In this document: piece by piece, positions 55,863 to 63,924 of the stretch
Position numbering within the stretch: position 1 is the first letter of the stretch
How the letters are laid out: every line of letters starts with the position of its first letter
DNA from: Thioalkalivibrio sp. ALMg11
GTDB lineage: Bacteria; Pseudomonadota; Gammaproteobacteria; Ectothiorhodospirales; Ectothiorhodospiraceae
Length of the DNA stretch: 64,000 bases
Assembly: GCF_000377905.1 (NCBI RefSeq)
Contig: NZ_KB898878.1
Location: 52,653-116,652 of the forward strand
Direction: 5' to 3'
Program-made: the position numbers and the translations under genes
Notes under the pieces: generated by a model
What the model was told of the DNA's origin: nothing
The model's database searches: none
The model's input: only the letters and a program-made list of their open reading frames with translations

Positions 55863-56651
55863 TCAGCGCAGCAAGCGCCGGCGAATCAGGTAGGTGGCCA
55901 GCACGATGGCGCTCCCGCCGTAGGCGGCGATCACGGCCAGGTGCGGCAGCCAGGCGGTGGGCCAGGCGCCGGTCATCAGTGGGCGCACGATCTCGAGTAC
56001 ATGCGCCAGCGGCAGGGCCAGAGCCAGACCCTGCACCCAGCCGGGCAGCTCGGTCAGCGGGAAGAACACGCCGGACAGCAGCAGCATCGGCGTCACCGCC
56101 AGAGTGAAGTAGTAGAGGAAGAAGTCGTAGCTGCGCGCCAGGGCGGTGATGACCAGGGCCAGCGCGCCGAAGGTGAAGGCGGCGAGGAAGATCACCGGCA
56201 GCGCGAGCAGGGCGCGGGCGTCGGCGACCAGCCCCAGTACGCTGGCCACGATCAGGATGGTAATGGCGCTGATCAGGCCCTTGGTGGCGGCCCAGCTGGC
56301 CTCGGCGAAGACGATGTCGTCCAGGGTGAGCGGGGTGGCGAGCATGCCCAGCCAGGTGTTTTGTTCCGCCATGCGGGTGTAGGCGGAGTACATGCCCTCG
56401 AAGCTGGCGGTGAACATCGCGGACGAGCAGATGATGCCGGAGGCGATGAAGACCATGTAGCGCATCCCATCGAGGTCGCCCACCAGGCTGCCGAAGCCGT
56501 AACCGAAGGCCAGCAGATACAGGATCGGCTCGCCGAAGTTGCCAAGCATCGACGGCACGATCAGCTTGCGCCAGACCAGCAGGTTGCGCCGCCAGACGGC
56601 GACGAAGCGCAGGCTGGGGCGCGGCAGCAAAGGCATCGCGGGCTTGGCCAT
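55863..56651 (-). CDS. ABC-2 type permease (NodJ/YadH-like)
   Basis: 262 residues, about six membrane helices. Motifs GNFGEPILYLLAFGYGFG and FLYYFTLAVTPMLLLSGVFFPL are typical of NodJ-type permeases. It pairs with the ATPase gene just upstream, whose stop overlaps its start by 1 bp (TGATG). Members export polysaccharides, lipids or drugs. The substrate is unknown. Confidence 0.9.
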   Translation of the reverse strand: MAKPAMPLLPRPSLRFVAVWRRNLLVWRKLIVPSMLGNFGEPILYLLAFGYGFGSLVGDLDGMRYMVFIASGIICSSAMFTASFEGMYSAYTRMAEQNTWLGMLATPLTLDDIVFAEASWAATKGLISAITILIVASVLGLVADARALLALPVIFLAAFTFGALALVITALARSYDFFLYYFTLAVTPMLLLSGVFFPLTELPGWVQGLALALPLAHVLEIVRPLMTGAWPTAWLPHLAVIAAYGGSAIVLATYLIRRRLLR

Positions 56652-57586
56652 CAGTCGCGCAACTCGTGTCCGGTGAGTTTCAGGAAGACGTCTTCCAGGT
56701 CGGCGTCGCGCAGGGTGGGCTCGTGGCCGAGCGCGCGCAGGCGTTCGCGCAGGCGTTCCGGCTCGGCGGTGTAGACCAGCCAGGTGTCGGCCACCTGGTG
56801 GGCCCGGTCCTTCGCGCCCAGCTCGCGCTGCAGGACCTCGCCGGCGTTCACGCCGCCGACGGTCAGCACCCAGGGTTCGATATGCTCGGCGATCAGCCGG
56901 CTCGGGGCATCACAGGCGATGATCCGCCCGTGGTCGATGATCGCGATGCGATCGCACAGCTCCTGCGCCTCTTCCATGTAGTGGGTGGTCAGCACGAGGG
57001 TGACGCCCGAGGCGCGCAGCGCCCGGAGCTGGCGCCACAGATGATGCCGGGCCTGCGGGTCGAGACCGGTGGTGGGCTCGTCCAGCACCACCACCTCGGG
57101 TTCGTTGATCAGTGCACGCGCCAGGGTCAGGCGGCGCTTCATGCCGCCGGACAGGGCATCGATGCGGGCACTGCGCTTGTCGTTCAGGTTGACCTGCCCC
57201 AGCAGCCGGTCGATGCGCGACTCCACCTCTGGCCCGGCCAGGCCGAAATAGGCGGCGTAGGTGCGCATGTTCTCGATCACCGTGAAGTCGGGATCGAGGG
57301 TGTCGAACTGGGGCACGATGCCCAGGCGTTCACGCACGGCGCGTTCGCCCTCCGGCATGGGCAGGCCCAGGACCTCGACCTGCCCGCCGTCGATCGGCGT
57401 CATTCCCAGCAGCATGCGCAGGGTGGTGGTCTTGCCGGCGCCGTTGGGGCCCAGTAGCCCGAAAAACTCGCCCGGGGCGATCTCGAGATCCACGCCGTCG
57501 ACTACGGCGGTGCCGTCGTACGCCTTGTACAGCTGCTGGATGCGAATGGCGGACACGGCGGGACTCGTGGCGGATAGAGAGTGCAT
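56651..57586 (-). CDS. ABC exporter ATPase (NodI/YadG-like)
   Basis: 311 residues from the ATG at 57586; a longer frame starts upstream at 57634 but would include a low-quality leader. Walker A GPNGAGKTT, signature LSGGMKRRLTLARAL, Walker B VVVLDEPTTGLDP and a C-terminal accessory domain of the DrrA/NodI type are present. With the 55863 permease it forms an ABC-2 exporter. The EMEE-like helix TTHYMEEAQELCDRI is standard. Confidence 0.93.
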   Translation of the reverse strand: MHSLSATSPAVSAIRIQQLYKAYDGTAVVDGVDLEIAPGEFFGLLGPNGAGKTTTLRMLLGMTPIDGGQVEVLGLPMPEGERAVRERLGIVPQFDTLDPDFTVIENMRTYAAYFGLAGPEVESRIDRLLGQVNLNDKRSARIDALSGGMKRRLTLARALINEPEVVVLDEPTTGLDPQARHHLWRQLRALRASGVTLVLTTHYMEEAQELCDRIAIIDHGRIIACDAPSRLIAEHIEPWVLTVGGVNAGEVLQRELGAKDRAHQVADTWLVYTAEPERLRERLRALGHEPTLRDADLEDVFLKLTGHELRD

Positions 57587-57635
57587 ACCATACCGGTTCG
57601 GGGCAGCACCCCCAATGTCCCTCTGCGACGCCATG

Positions 57636-57664
57636 AAAAAGGCCCGGATCTTGCGATCCGGGCC
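57636..57664 (-). terminator. Rho-independent terminator of first periplasmic DsrE-like gene
   Basis: On the minus strand GGCCCGGATC, loop GCAA, GATCCGGGCC, followed by TTTTT (plus-strand AAAAA at 57636-57640). It lies 25 bp after the stop at 57690. Confidence 0.92.
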
Positions 57665-57689
57665 CGTCGTCGGGCGCGTTTTCGGGATG

Positions 57690-58136
57690 TTATGGCCGGC
57701 TGTAGCTGTAGCCCTGGTGCTGCAGCCAGGAGATGTGCGCCACGCCGCTGGGGATCACGTCCTCCTCGGAGGCATCGAACAGTTCGCCGAGCTCGATGTT
57801 CCGCCCGCGCAGGGTGTTCGCGCAGACCTGGAACGCCACGTCCTGCATCTTCAGGTTCTCGATGCGGCCGCGCAGGTTCTCGTTGCTGTTGGCGGTTTGC
57901 AGCAGGCCGAGGCCGTCGCCGTGCATCACGACCTTGATCTCCATGTTCTCGGCGCCAACGGCGTTGATGTGATTCTGGATGTTGCCCATCGCGCCCATGT
58001 AGCGCCGTTCGTCATCGTAGTTCACGTGGTAGACGACCTTGTGGAAGCCGTAGTCGAACTCGCTTGCGGCCGCCAGGCCGGGAATGCTCAGTACCATGGC
58101 GAGCAGGACGGGCAGGATCCGTTTCATTGCGTTCAT
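57690..58136 (-). CDS. Periplasmic DsrE-family protein, copy 1
   Basis: 148 residues from the ATG at 58136, with AGGAGG ten bases before it. A signal peptide (about 1-25, cleavage near AAA-SEF) is followed by a DsrE/F-type domain: KVVYHVNYDDERRYMGAM, EIKVVMHGDGLGLLQTA, DVAFQVCANTLRGRNI with conserved cysteine C105. DsrE-family proteins usually carry sulfur in the cytoplasm; this exported branch is found in many sulfur-metabolising bacteria and its role is unsettled. The gene at 58451 is a close paralogue. Each has its own ribosome site and terminator, so they are separate units rather than one operon. Confidence 0.9.
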   Translation of the reverse strand: MNAMKRILPVLLAMVLSIPGLAAASEFDYGFHKVVYHVNYDDERRYMGAMGNIQNHINAVGAENMEIKVVMHGDGLGLLQTANSNENLRGRIENLKMQDVAFQVCANTLRGRNIELGELFDASEEDVIPSGVAHISWLQHQGYSYSRP

Positions 58137-58356
58137 TGCACAGGTTCCTCCTGAAACAACAACGAACCCGGGCGGGTTTGAGGTGCGCCACGGGGCCTTG
58201 CGCCGGGGATGGCGCCCTGCGATCGGGGACTTCGCGGTGAAGGCGATTGGCAGGTATGGATAAGACGCATCAGGCATGCGCCTATTCCCGTTTGCAGCGC
58301 CACAAAGTGAGTCATGTGCCGTGCGGGGTGGGTTTACGAGTGGGGTCTACTTGCAC

Positions 58357-58386
58357 AAAGAAAAGGGCCCGGGATGACCCGGGCCC
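58357..58386 (-). terminator. Terminator of second periplasmic DsrE-like gene
   Basis: GGGCCCGGG (58365-58373) and CCCGGGCCC (58378-58386) form a 9-bp stem with a 4-nt loop. On the minus strand TTTTCTTT follows. It lies about 65 bp after the stop at 58451. Confidence 0.88.
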
Positions 58387-58450
58387 GAAGCGACAACCGG
58401 GAGATGGCGGCCGCCGCGGTACTTGCTTCAAGGATTACGAATGTAGTGGG

Positions 58451-58897
58451 TTACGGGCGCACGTAGGTGTAGCCCTGCTGCTGCAGATGCGACAGGTGGG
58501 CCACGCCACTCGGGATGATGTCGTCTTCGGACGCATCGTAGAGATCGTTGTGGATGTCGATGTTCCGGCCCACCACGGTGTTGTTGCAGACTTGGAAGTC
58601 GACGTCCTGCATCTTCAGCTGGTCGACGAAGGCCTTGAGATCTTCATTGGTCTTCGCATGCTGCAGCAGGCTGAGCCCGTTGCCGTGCATCACCACCTTG
58701 ATGCTCATGCGGTCGGCACCAACGGCGTTGATGTGATTCTGGACGTTGCGCATTGCGCCGATCTGTCGTTGCTCGTTGTCGTGGTTCACGTGATAAACCA
58801 CTTTTTGTTCGGAATAGCCATTGTCGGCCAGGGCGGTACCCGGCAGGGCGAATACGGCGGCGGCCATGGCCAGCGGAAGGATGAAGCGTTTTTTCAT
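58451..58897 (-). CDS. Periplasmic DsrE-family protein, copy 2
   Basis: 148 residues from the ATG at 58897 (AGGAAC upstream). A signal peptide (MKKRFILPLAMAAAVFALPG..., cleavage near ALA-DNG) is followed by the same domain as copy 1: KVVYHVNHDNEQRQIGAM, IKVVMHGNGLSLLQ, DVDFQVCNNTVVGRNI with conserved C104, and the same ending DIIPSGVAHLSHLQQQGYTY. It is about as similar to copy 1 as tandem duplicates usually are. Roughly 200 bp of AT-richer DNA upstream separates it from the DMT gene and may hold its promoter. Confidence 0.9.
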   Translation of the reverse strand: MKKRFILPLAMAAAVFALPGTALADNGYSEQKVVYHVNHDNEQRQIGAMRNVQNHINAVGADRMSIKVVMHGNGLSLLQHAKTNEDLKAFVDQLKMQDVDFQVCNNTVVGRNIDIHNDLYDASEDDIIPSGVAHLSHLQQQGYTYVRP

Positions 58898-59094
58898 GAT
58901 CGGGTTCCTGCGTTTGTTCCCGTGTGTTCGTCTTTGATACGCCCGAGGCGTACGTCGCGTTGCAAACAGCAGACCGGATGCGGTGGAGGGCGTCCGTGCC
59001 TTTCGTATCCGGTTATTGGTAAGACGGGAACCGTTCGCGATTATTCCGATAAAATACAAGATAAGCATCTGATATATAGTTGAAAATTAGAATA
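58898..59094. other. AT-rich interval between DsrE-like and DMT genes
   Basis: About 200 bp, clearly AT-richer than the window (for example GATAAAATACAAGATAAGC near 59050). It probably contains the promoter of the DsrE-like gene at 58451. I see no frame with a ribosome site and no repeat match. It abuts the shortened end of the DMT gene. Confidence 0.4.
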
Positions 59095-59784
59095 TTAGGA
59101 CGTGCCTTTTTGGCGTATGCCCCAGGCCGCGTGCACCGCCAGGCTGAGGAGGGCCAGGCCGCCGGCCAGGACCGCGAGGCTTTCGAGTCCGATCGCGAGC
59201 GGCGTGGCGAGTGGCCACGCGATCAGGGCGGCCAGCATCCCGCCGGCCGCGATCACCGCCAGTCGGTCCACCCTCGGCGCGCGCCGCAGCAGAGTCAGGT
59301 TGATGCCGACCACGAGCGCGGCAAGCAGGGCCAGGGCGTCACCCAGCCAGCCACCGGCCTGCAGCGACCCCGCAAACACCCCGATGATCCCGCCGAGGCA
59401 GACCAGCATGGCGACCCAGGTGCGCAGTGGGACCCACTCGCGCAGCAACAGCCCGGAGAAGATGGCGGCGAACAGCAGCGAGGCCGCAAGGATGACCACC
59501 ACGTTGGCCACCGTGGTATGCAGGATGGCGAGCACGAACAGAATGGTTGTGGCTGCAAAGCCGGCGGATACCCAGCCGGCATCCACACCGCCGAGGCGCA
59601 GGTGGGTCCAGGCCCAGCGTCCGTCCACGGTGCGCAGCAGCAGGGCGAGGGCCATCAGTAGCCCGCGCCAGAATACGATGTTCATGCCGTGCGTACCGGC
59701 CAGACGGACCAGCAGGCCGTCGAAGCTGAGCGCCATGACGCCGGCGAAGGCCAGGAGCGAACCGTTAAGGTGATCACGCTGCAT
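59095..59784 (-). CDS. DMT/EamA family permease, shortened at the C-terminus
   Basis: 229 residues, against about 280-300 for the family. The N-terminal EamA repeat is complete (LAFAGVMALSFDGLLVRLA, IVFWRGLLMALALLL, VANVVVILAASLLFAAIFSGLLL), but the second repeat stops after about three helices with LLSLAVHAAWGIRQKGTS, where normal members continue with two more helices and an EP-type motif. The stop lies at the border of AT-rich DNA. The gene may be a truncated pseudogene or a short functional form. Substrate would be an amino acid or metabolite. Confidence 0.7.
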   Translation of the reverse strand: MQRDHLNGSLLAFAGVMALSFDGLLVRLAGTHGMNIVFWRGLLMALALLLRTVDGRWAWTHLRLGGVDAGWVSAGFAATTILFVLAILHTTVANVVVILAASLLFAAIFSGLLLREWVPLRTWVAMLVCLGGIIGVFAGSLQAGGWLGDALALLAALVVGINLTLLRRAPRVDRLAVIAAGGMLAALIAWPLATPLAIGLESLAVLAGGLALLSLAVHAAWGIRQKGTS

Positions 59785-59860
59785 GGTCGGGTTTGGCCTC
59801 CTTGCGCCCGTGCGTGGGCCGGGTTGCTACAGTGCCCCGATACCGTTTCAGGAGACCCGC

Positions 59861-60769
59861 ATGTCCGTACCCACCATACCGCCCGAATTGCAGCCGATCG
59901 GGGCCGTTGGCCTTGGCATCATGGGGGCGCCCATGAATCGAAATCTCCTCGCGGCCGGTGCCGACCTGCTGGTCTGGGCACGCCGCCCGGAGGCGGCCGC
60001 CGACCTCGAGAAGGAGGGTGCCCGGCCGTGCGCGACACTCCCGGAGCTGGTCCGGAACGTGTGGGTTCTGGTCCTGAATGTGTCCGATACGCCCGATGTC
60101 GAGGCGCTGATGCTGGGGCCGGACGGGATCCTGGAACACGCCTGGCCTGGCCTGATCGTGATCGACCATAGCACCATCGACCCGATGCGCACCCGGGCTC
60201 TGGCGCGTGCCGCCGCCGAGCGCGAGGTGACCTTTGTCGATGCCCCCGTTTCCGGCGGCGAGCCGGGTGCGCGGGCGGGCACGCTGAGCCTGATGGTGGG
60301 CGGGCCGGTAGCGGCTGTCGACACGCTGCAACCCATCTTTGAGGTCGTCGGTTCGACGCTGACGCATGTCGGCGACAGCGGGGCGGGGCAGATCGCGAAG
60401 GCCTGCAATCAGCTGGTTGTGGGCGAGACCCTGGTCGCGGTGGGCGAGGCCTTTGCTCTGGCGGAGCAGTCCGGCGTCGACCCGGCGCGGGTGCGCGAGG
60501 CGTTGCTGGGCGGCTTCGCCGGCTCGCGCATCCTGGAGGTGCACGGGCAGCGCCTGCTGGATGGCGACTTCGAGCCGGGCTTTCAGGTCGGGCTGTACCA
60601 GAAGGATCTGGGCATCATCGCCGACCTGAGCCGCGACCTCGGGCTGGCGACGGAGGGCCTGAAGCCGGTGCGGGACGCCGTGGATGCAGCCCTGGAGGCC
60701 GGGCAGGCACGGCAGGACGTCGCGATCCTGGCCCGCTTCTGCGTGCGTGCCCGCGACGACCTGAAGTAG
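59861..60769 (+). CDS. NAD(P)-dependent beta-hydroxyacid dehydrogenase (GarR/HIBADH-like)
   Basis: 302 residues from the ATG at 59861, with CAGGAGA upstream. The Rossmann motif AVGLGIMGAPMNRNLLAAG, substrate loop DAPVSGGEPGARAGTLSLMVGG and catalytic lysine in KACNQLVVGETLV are intact. Members reduce tartronate semialdehyde, oxidise 3-hydroxyisobutyrate or reduce succinic semialdehyde. The exact substrate cannot be assigned. It stands alone. Confidence 0.92.
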   Translation: MSVPTIPPELQPIGAVGLGIMGAPMNRNLLAAGADLLVWARRPEAAADLEKEGARPCATLPELVRNVWVLVLNVSDTPDVEALMLGPDGILEHAWPGLIVIDHSTIDPMRTRALARAAAEREVTFVDAPVSGGEPGARAGTLSLMVGGPVAAVDTLQPIFEVVGSTLTHVGDSGAGQIAKACNQLVVGETLVAVGEAFALAEQSGVDPARVREALLGGFAGSRILEVHGQRLLDGDFEPGFQVGLYQKDLGIIADLSRDLGLATEGLKPVRDAVDAALEAGQARQDVAILARFCVRARDDLK

Positions 60770-60787
60770 CGGTCCCCGGGCCGCGGA

Positions 60788-62089
60788 TCAGAACGCGAAG
60801 CGCCAGACCAGCCAGGCCAGCGAGAATCCGCCGAGGAACACGATGCCGGCCCAGGCCAGGCCGCGCAGGCCGGGGCCCGGACGCGCGTCCGCCGGCATGT
60901 CCGGCGACATCACCACGCGAAAGGTGATCCACGCCAGGATCGGGGCGGACAGGAACGACAGGGTGGTGGCGATGTCAACGAAGCGCGTGAACTGCTCGCC
61001 GGCCTGCCAGATCAGGGTCAGGGCCCCGGTTGCGACGACCAGCAGGGCGATGCGATAGCCCCACCAGTCCAGGCCGCGCTCGCCCCGGGGGGGCGGCTCC
61101 ATGTCCTGTGCCTGGTGGCCGTTTTCCCGCAGGGTGCGGATGATCGCCATGATCACCCGCGGATAGGCGTCGGTGACCGCCAGGGTAGTGGAGAACATGG
61201 TGGTCAGCGCAGCGATCGCGATCAGGGACCGGCTCCACTCGCCCAGGCTATGGGCGTAGAGATCCACCAGCTGTGCCGAGAAGGCGGCCGCCCCCGGGGC
61301 GAAGCCGACGCCGGTGCCGTACATCAGCAGCGCCCCCAGCAGCATGAACGCGAGGGCCAGCAGGGTCGCCCCGAGGTAGCCCAGGCGGAAGTCGAAGACC
61401 GCCTCGCGCACGCTGGGATGATGCCCGGTCATGCGCGCGCGTTCCTGCGTCCATACCGAGTGCCAGGCGGCGACATCCAGCGGGATCGGCATCCAGCCGA
61501 GCAGGGCGAGCACGAAGGCCAATCCGGCCAGGGTCCACAGGTTTGACCATTCCGGTGCGCCGGAGAGGGCCTGCCAGTCCGGTGCCTCCTGGAAGGCGAG
61601 GGCGACCGCGACCACGGTGGAGACGCTGAGGGCCGCCATGATGATCTTCATGCCCAGATCCAGGCCCTTGTAGGCCTCGATCATCAGGAACCCGATGCAG
61701 GCCGCCAGGATCAGTGCGGAGAGCGCGACCATGGACAGGTCCAGCCCGAACACCAGCGCGAACAGGCCCGCGGTGGTCAGGGTGACCACGGCCTGGATGA
61801 TGAACAGGGTGCCCAGGGTGACTGCGATGTAGAGCCCCAGGGCCCAGTTCCCGAGGCGGTGGTAGCCGGTGAGCAGGTTGTGTCCGGTCGCGGCGGCGTA
61901 ACGCGGGCCGAACTCCAGGAAGGGGTACTTGAACAGGCAGGCCAGCAGCACGATCGGGATCAGCAGCAATCCGTATTCGGCCCCGCCCCGGGTGGCCTGG
62001 ACCAGATGCGAGACACCGACGGCCGCTCCAGCCATCAGCAGGCCCGGTCCGATGGCGGCGCGCAGGGAGGCGCGGGTGGTAGCGGTCAT
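60788..62089 (-). CDS. NRAMP-like transporter lacking the canonical metal motif
   Basis: 433 residues, about eleven membrane helices in the NRAMP pattern (GPGLLMAGAAVGVSHLVQAT in TM1). Canonical NRAMP metal transporters have DPGN in TM1 and MPH in TM6; here TM1 reads GAAVGVSHLVQATRGG and TM6 reads LGWMPIPLDVAAWHS, so both metal-binding motifs are altered. It may move a different cation or an organic solute, or be a divergent metal transporter. No metal regulator is adjacent. Confidence 0.75.
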   Translation of the reverse strand: MTATTRASLRAAIGPGLLMAGAAVGVSHLVQATRGGAEYGLLLIPIVLLACLFKYPFLEFGPRYAAATGHNLLTGYHRLGNWALGLYIAVTLGTLFIIQAVVTLTTAGLFALVFGLDLSMVALSALILAACIGFLMIEAYKGLDLGMKIIMAALSVSTVVAVALAFQEAPDWQALSGAPEWSNLWTLAGLAFVLALLGWMPIPLDVAAWHSVWTQERARMTGHHPSVREAVFDFRLGYLGATLLALAFMLLGALLMYGTGVGFAPGAAAFSAQLVDLYAHSLGEWSRSLIAIAALTTMFSTTLAVTDAYPRVIMAIIRTLRENGHQAQDMEPPPRGERGLDWWGYRIALLVVATGALTLIWQAGEQFTRFVDIATTLSFLSAPILAWITFRVVMSPDMPADARPGPGLRGLAWAGIVFLGGFSLAWLVWRFAF

Positions 62090-62130
62090 GGGCCTGGGTC
62101 CGAGGGTGATGGTGTGAGGGTGCGGATTCT

Positions 62131-62294
62131 AGGGAAACACTGATCAATGTGCATGTTCGCGTTGGTGCCCCCATCTTCCCCGATCCTGCGTTGTGTCCCA
62201 TGGATGGGCAGGGGACCGTAGAACGTTACGGGCCCGCACAGCGCGTCTTCTCTCGAAAAACTGGGGGATCAACGCGACTCATCAGCGTCTCCCT
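62131..62294. mobile_element. MITE-like element, copy 2 (short)
   Basis: AGGGAAACACTGATCAATG at the left and the complement of CAGCGTCTCCCT at the right form the ends, with the same consensus as the 45443 element. The interior keeps GTTGGTGCCCCC and ACTGGGGGATCAAC as diverged arms. It is 164 bp long and lies between the NRAMP-like gene and the end of the mltF-like gene. Confidence 0.6.
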
Positions 62295-62333
62295 GGGGAA
62301 ACAAGGGCATGCGCGGGCCGCGCCCGCCACGGT

Positions 62334-63887
62334 TCAGAGCGATAGCGGGACGCGACGGTAGACTTCGGGTGCGTTGGGGGCATGGTCGCTGCTTGCGGGG
62401 AAGCGCTGGACCAGCTTGTCGTAATAGCTGCGAATGTTCTGCACGTAGAGCACCGGCTCCCAGCCGCGGGCGTAGCCATAGCGGGTCTGCTCGTGCCACT
62501 CGCGCTCCGCCAGGCGTGGCAGCCACTGCACCACGTCCAGCCAGCGATCCGGATCGTCGCCGTTAGCATCGGCCAGGCGCCGGGCGTCATGCAGGTGCCC
62601 CAGCCCCACGTTGTAGGCCGCAAGCGTCATCCAGGTGCGATCCGGTTCCGGGATGCGTTCCGGTAGGCGCTCACGCAGGTCCAGCAGGTAGCGGGTGCCG
62701 CCGTCCACGCTGGATGCCGGGTCGGTGCGGTCTTCGACGCCGAGGCCGGACGCGGTGTTCTGGGTGAGCATCATTAGCCCGCGCACCCCGGTGGGGGAGA
62801 TGGCATCCGCGTTCCAGTGTGACTCCTGGTAGGCCACCGCGGCGATGAAGCGCCAGTCCAGGCCGTATTCGTCGCCGGCGCGTTCGAACAGGTCGCGAAA
62901 GCGATCCAGCTGGTTTTCCACCCGCCGGGCGAAGGTCAGCGCGTCCACCAGGTCGTGGGTCTCCAGATGGCCCAGGTAGCGGTCGATCATCGATTCCAGC
63001 CTGCGGTTCTCTCGCAGACGCTCGATGTAGGCCTCCGCCGCGTCGTTCAGGCTGCGATCGAAGCCGGCCGGGAACAGCCAGGTGACGGCTACCCCGTGCT
63101 CGAATTCATAGGCGGTACGCAGATCGGGATGCAAGCGTTGCAGCCGGCCGAACTCCAGGGAGTTCATCAGGGCATAGTCGATTTCGCCCGCGGCCAATGC
63201 CTGGCGCAGCGCTTCGGCGGTCCCGATCCGGACCAGCTCGACCGGCGGGTCTCGCGGCTCGTACCCGAGGGTCTCGAACACGAGTTCATTCGGGATTTCG
63301 GACTTTGGATCCCCTGCCCGGACCGATTCCTGTTGCCGCGCCGCGTCGGCGTGGGCCAGGTGAGCCCGCAGGCGTTCCGGCAGCGGCGACTGGGCGGTGA
63401 AGCCCAGGCGGGTGCCGGCGGGCAGGGCGGCGAGGGCGGGCAGGGCGGTGGTGGACTCGTTGCCGCGCCAGAAGGCGAGGATCTGCTGGATGGCGAGGAT
63501 CTCCGGGCCGCGTTCGATCGTCGGCTCCCCTGGTTCCACCAGCAGGCCGGCGGCCAGATCCGCACGGAATTCGCGCAGATGTTGGTGGGCCTCGGCGGCG
63601 GTCTCCACGCGGGTCACACGGATGCGCGTACCCAGTTCCCGCGCGAAGCCATGCAGCAGGTCCAGTTCCAGCTGGTCGTGGCCAGTGGTGGCCGCCAGCT
63701 CCGAACGCCCCAGCGCGTTCTCGACCAGAACCACCTGCAATTCCTCGCGGAAGGTCAGTTGCTGCAGGGCGGAGGGCGGCTGGAACCAGACCCGCAGGCC
63801 GATCATCACCAGCAACACGATGAACACGCCCAGCTCGATCTGGCGCCATATCGAGCTCGGGGGGCGAAGGTGGAGGTGTGGGGACAT
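62334..63887 (-). CDS. mltF: Membrane-bound lytic transglycosylase (MltF-like)
   Basis: 517 residues from the ATG at 63887. An N-terminal membrane anchor (about 18-38, LGVFIVLLVMIGLRVWF) is followed by a periplasmic solute-binding-type domain (about 50-285: LVENALGRSELAATTGHDQLELDLLHGFA in part; LMNSLEFGRLQRLHP) and a lytic transglycosylase domain (about 340-480) with catalytic glutamate in AYQESHWNADAISPTGVRG and LAAYNVGLGHLHDA. It cleaves peptidoglycan glycan strands. The regulatory solute-binding half is typical of MltF. Copies of the MITE-like family lie at both ends of the gene. Confidence 0.92.
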   Translation of the reverse strand: MSPHLHLRPPSSIWRQIELGVFIVLLVMIGLRVWFQPPSALQQLTFREELQVVLVENALGRSELAATTGHDQLELDLLHGFARELGTRIRVTRVETAAEAHQHLREFRADLAAGLLVEPGEPTIERGPEILAIQQILAFWRGNESTTALPALAALPAGTRLGFTAQSPLPERLRAHLAHADAARQQESVRAGDPKSEIPNELVFETLGYEPRDPPVELVRIGTAEALRQALAAGEIDYALMNSLEFGRLQRLHPDLRTAYEFEHGVAVTWLFPAGFDRSLNDAAEAYIERLRENRRLESMIDRYLGHLETHDLVDALTFARRVENQLDRFRDLFERAGDEYGLDWRFIAAVAYQESHWNADAISPTGVRGLMMLTQNTASGLGVEDRTDPASSVDGGTRYLLDLRERLPERIPEPDRTWMTLAAYNVGLGHLHDARRLADANGDDPDRWLDVVQWLPRLAEREWHEQTRYGYARGWEPVLYVQNIRSYYDKLVQRFPASSDHAPNAPEVYRRVPLSL

Positions 63888-63924
63888 GAACCGATGATAC
63901 CCAATCGGCAGTGCAGGCAGTGCT

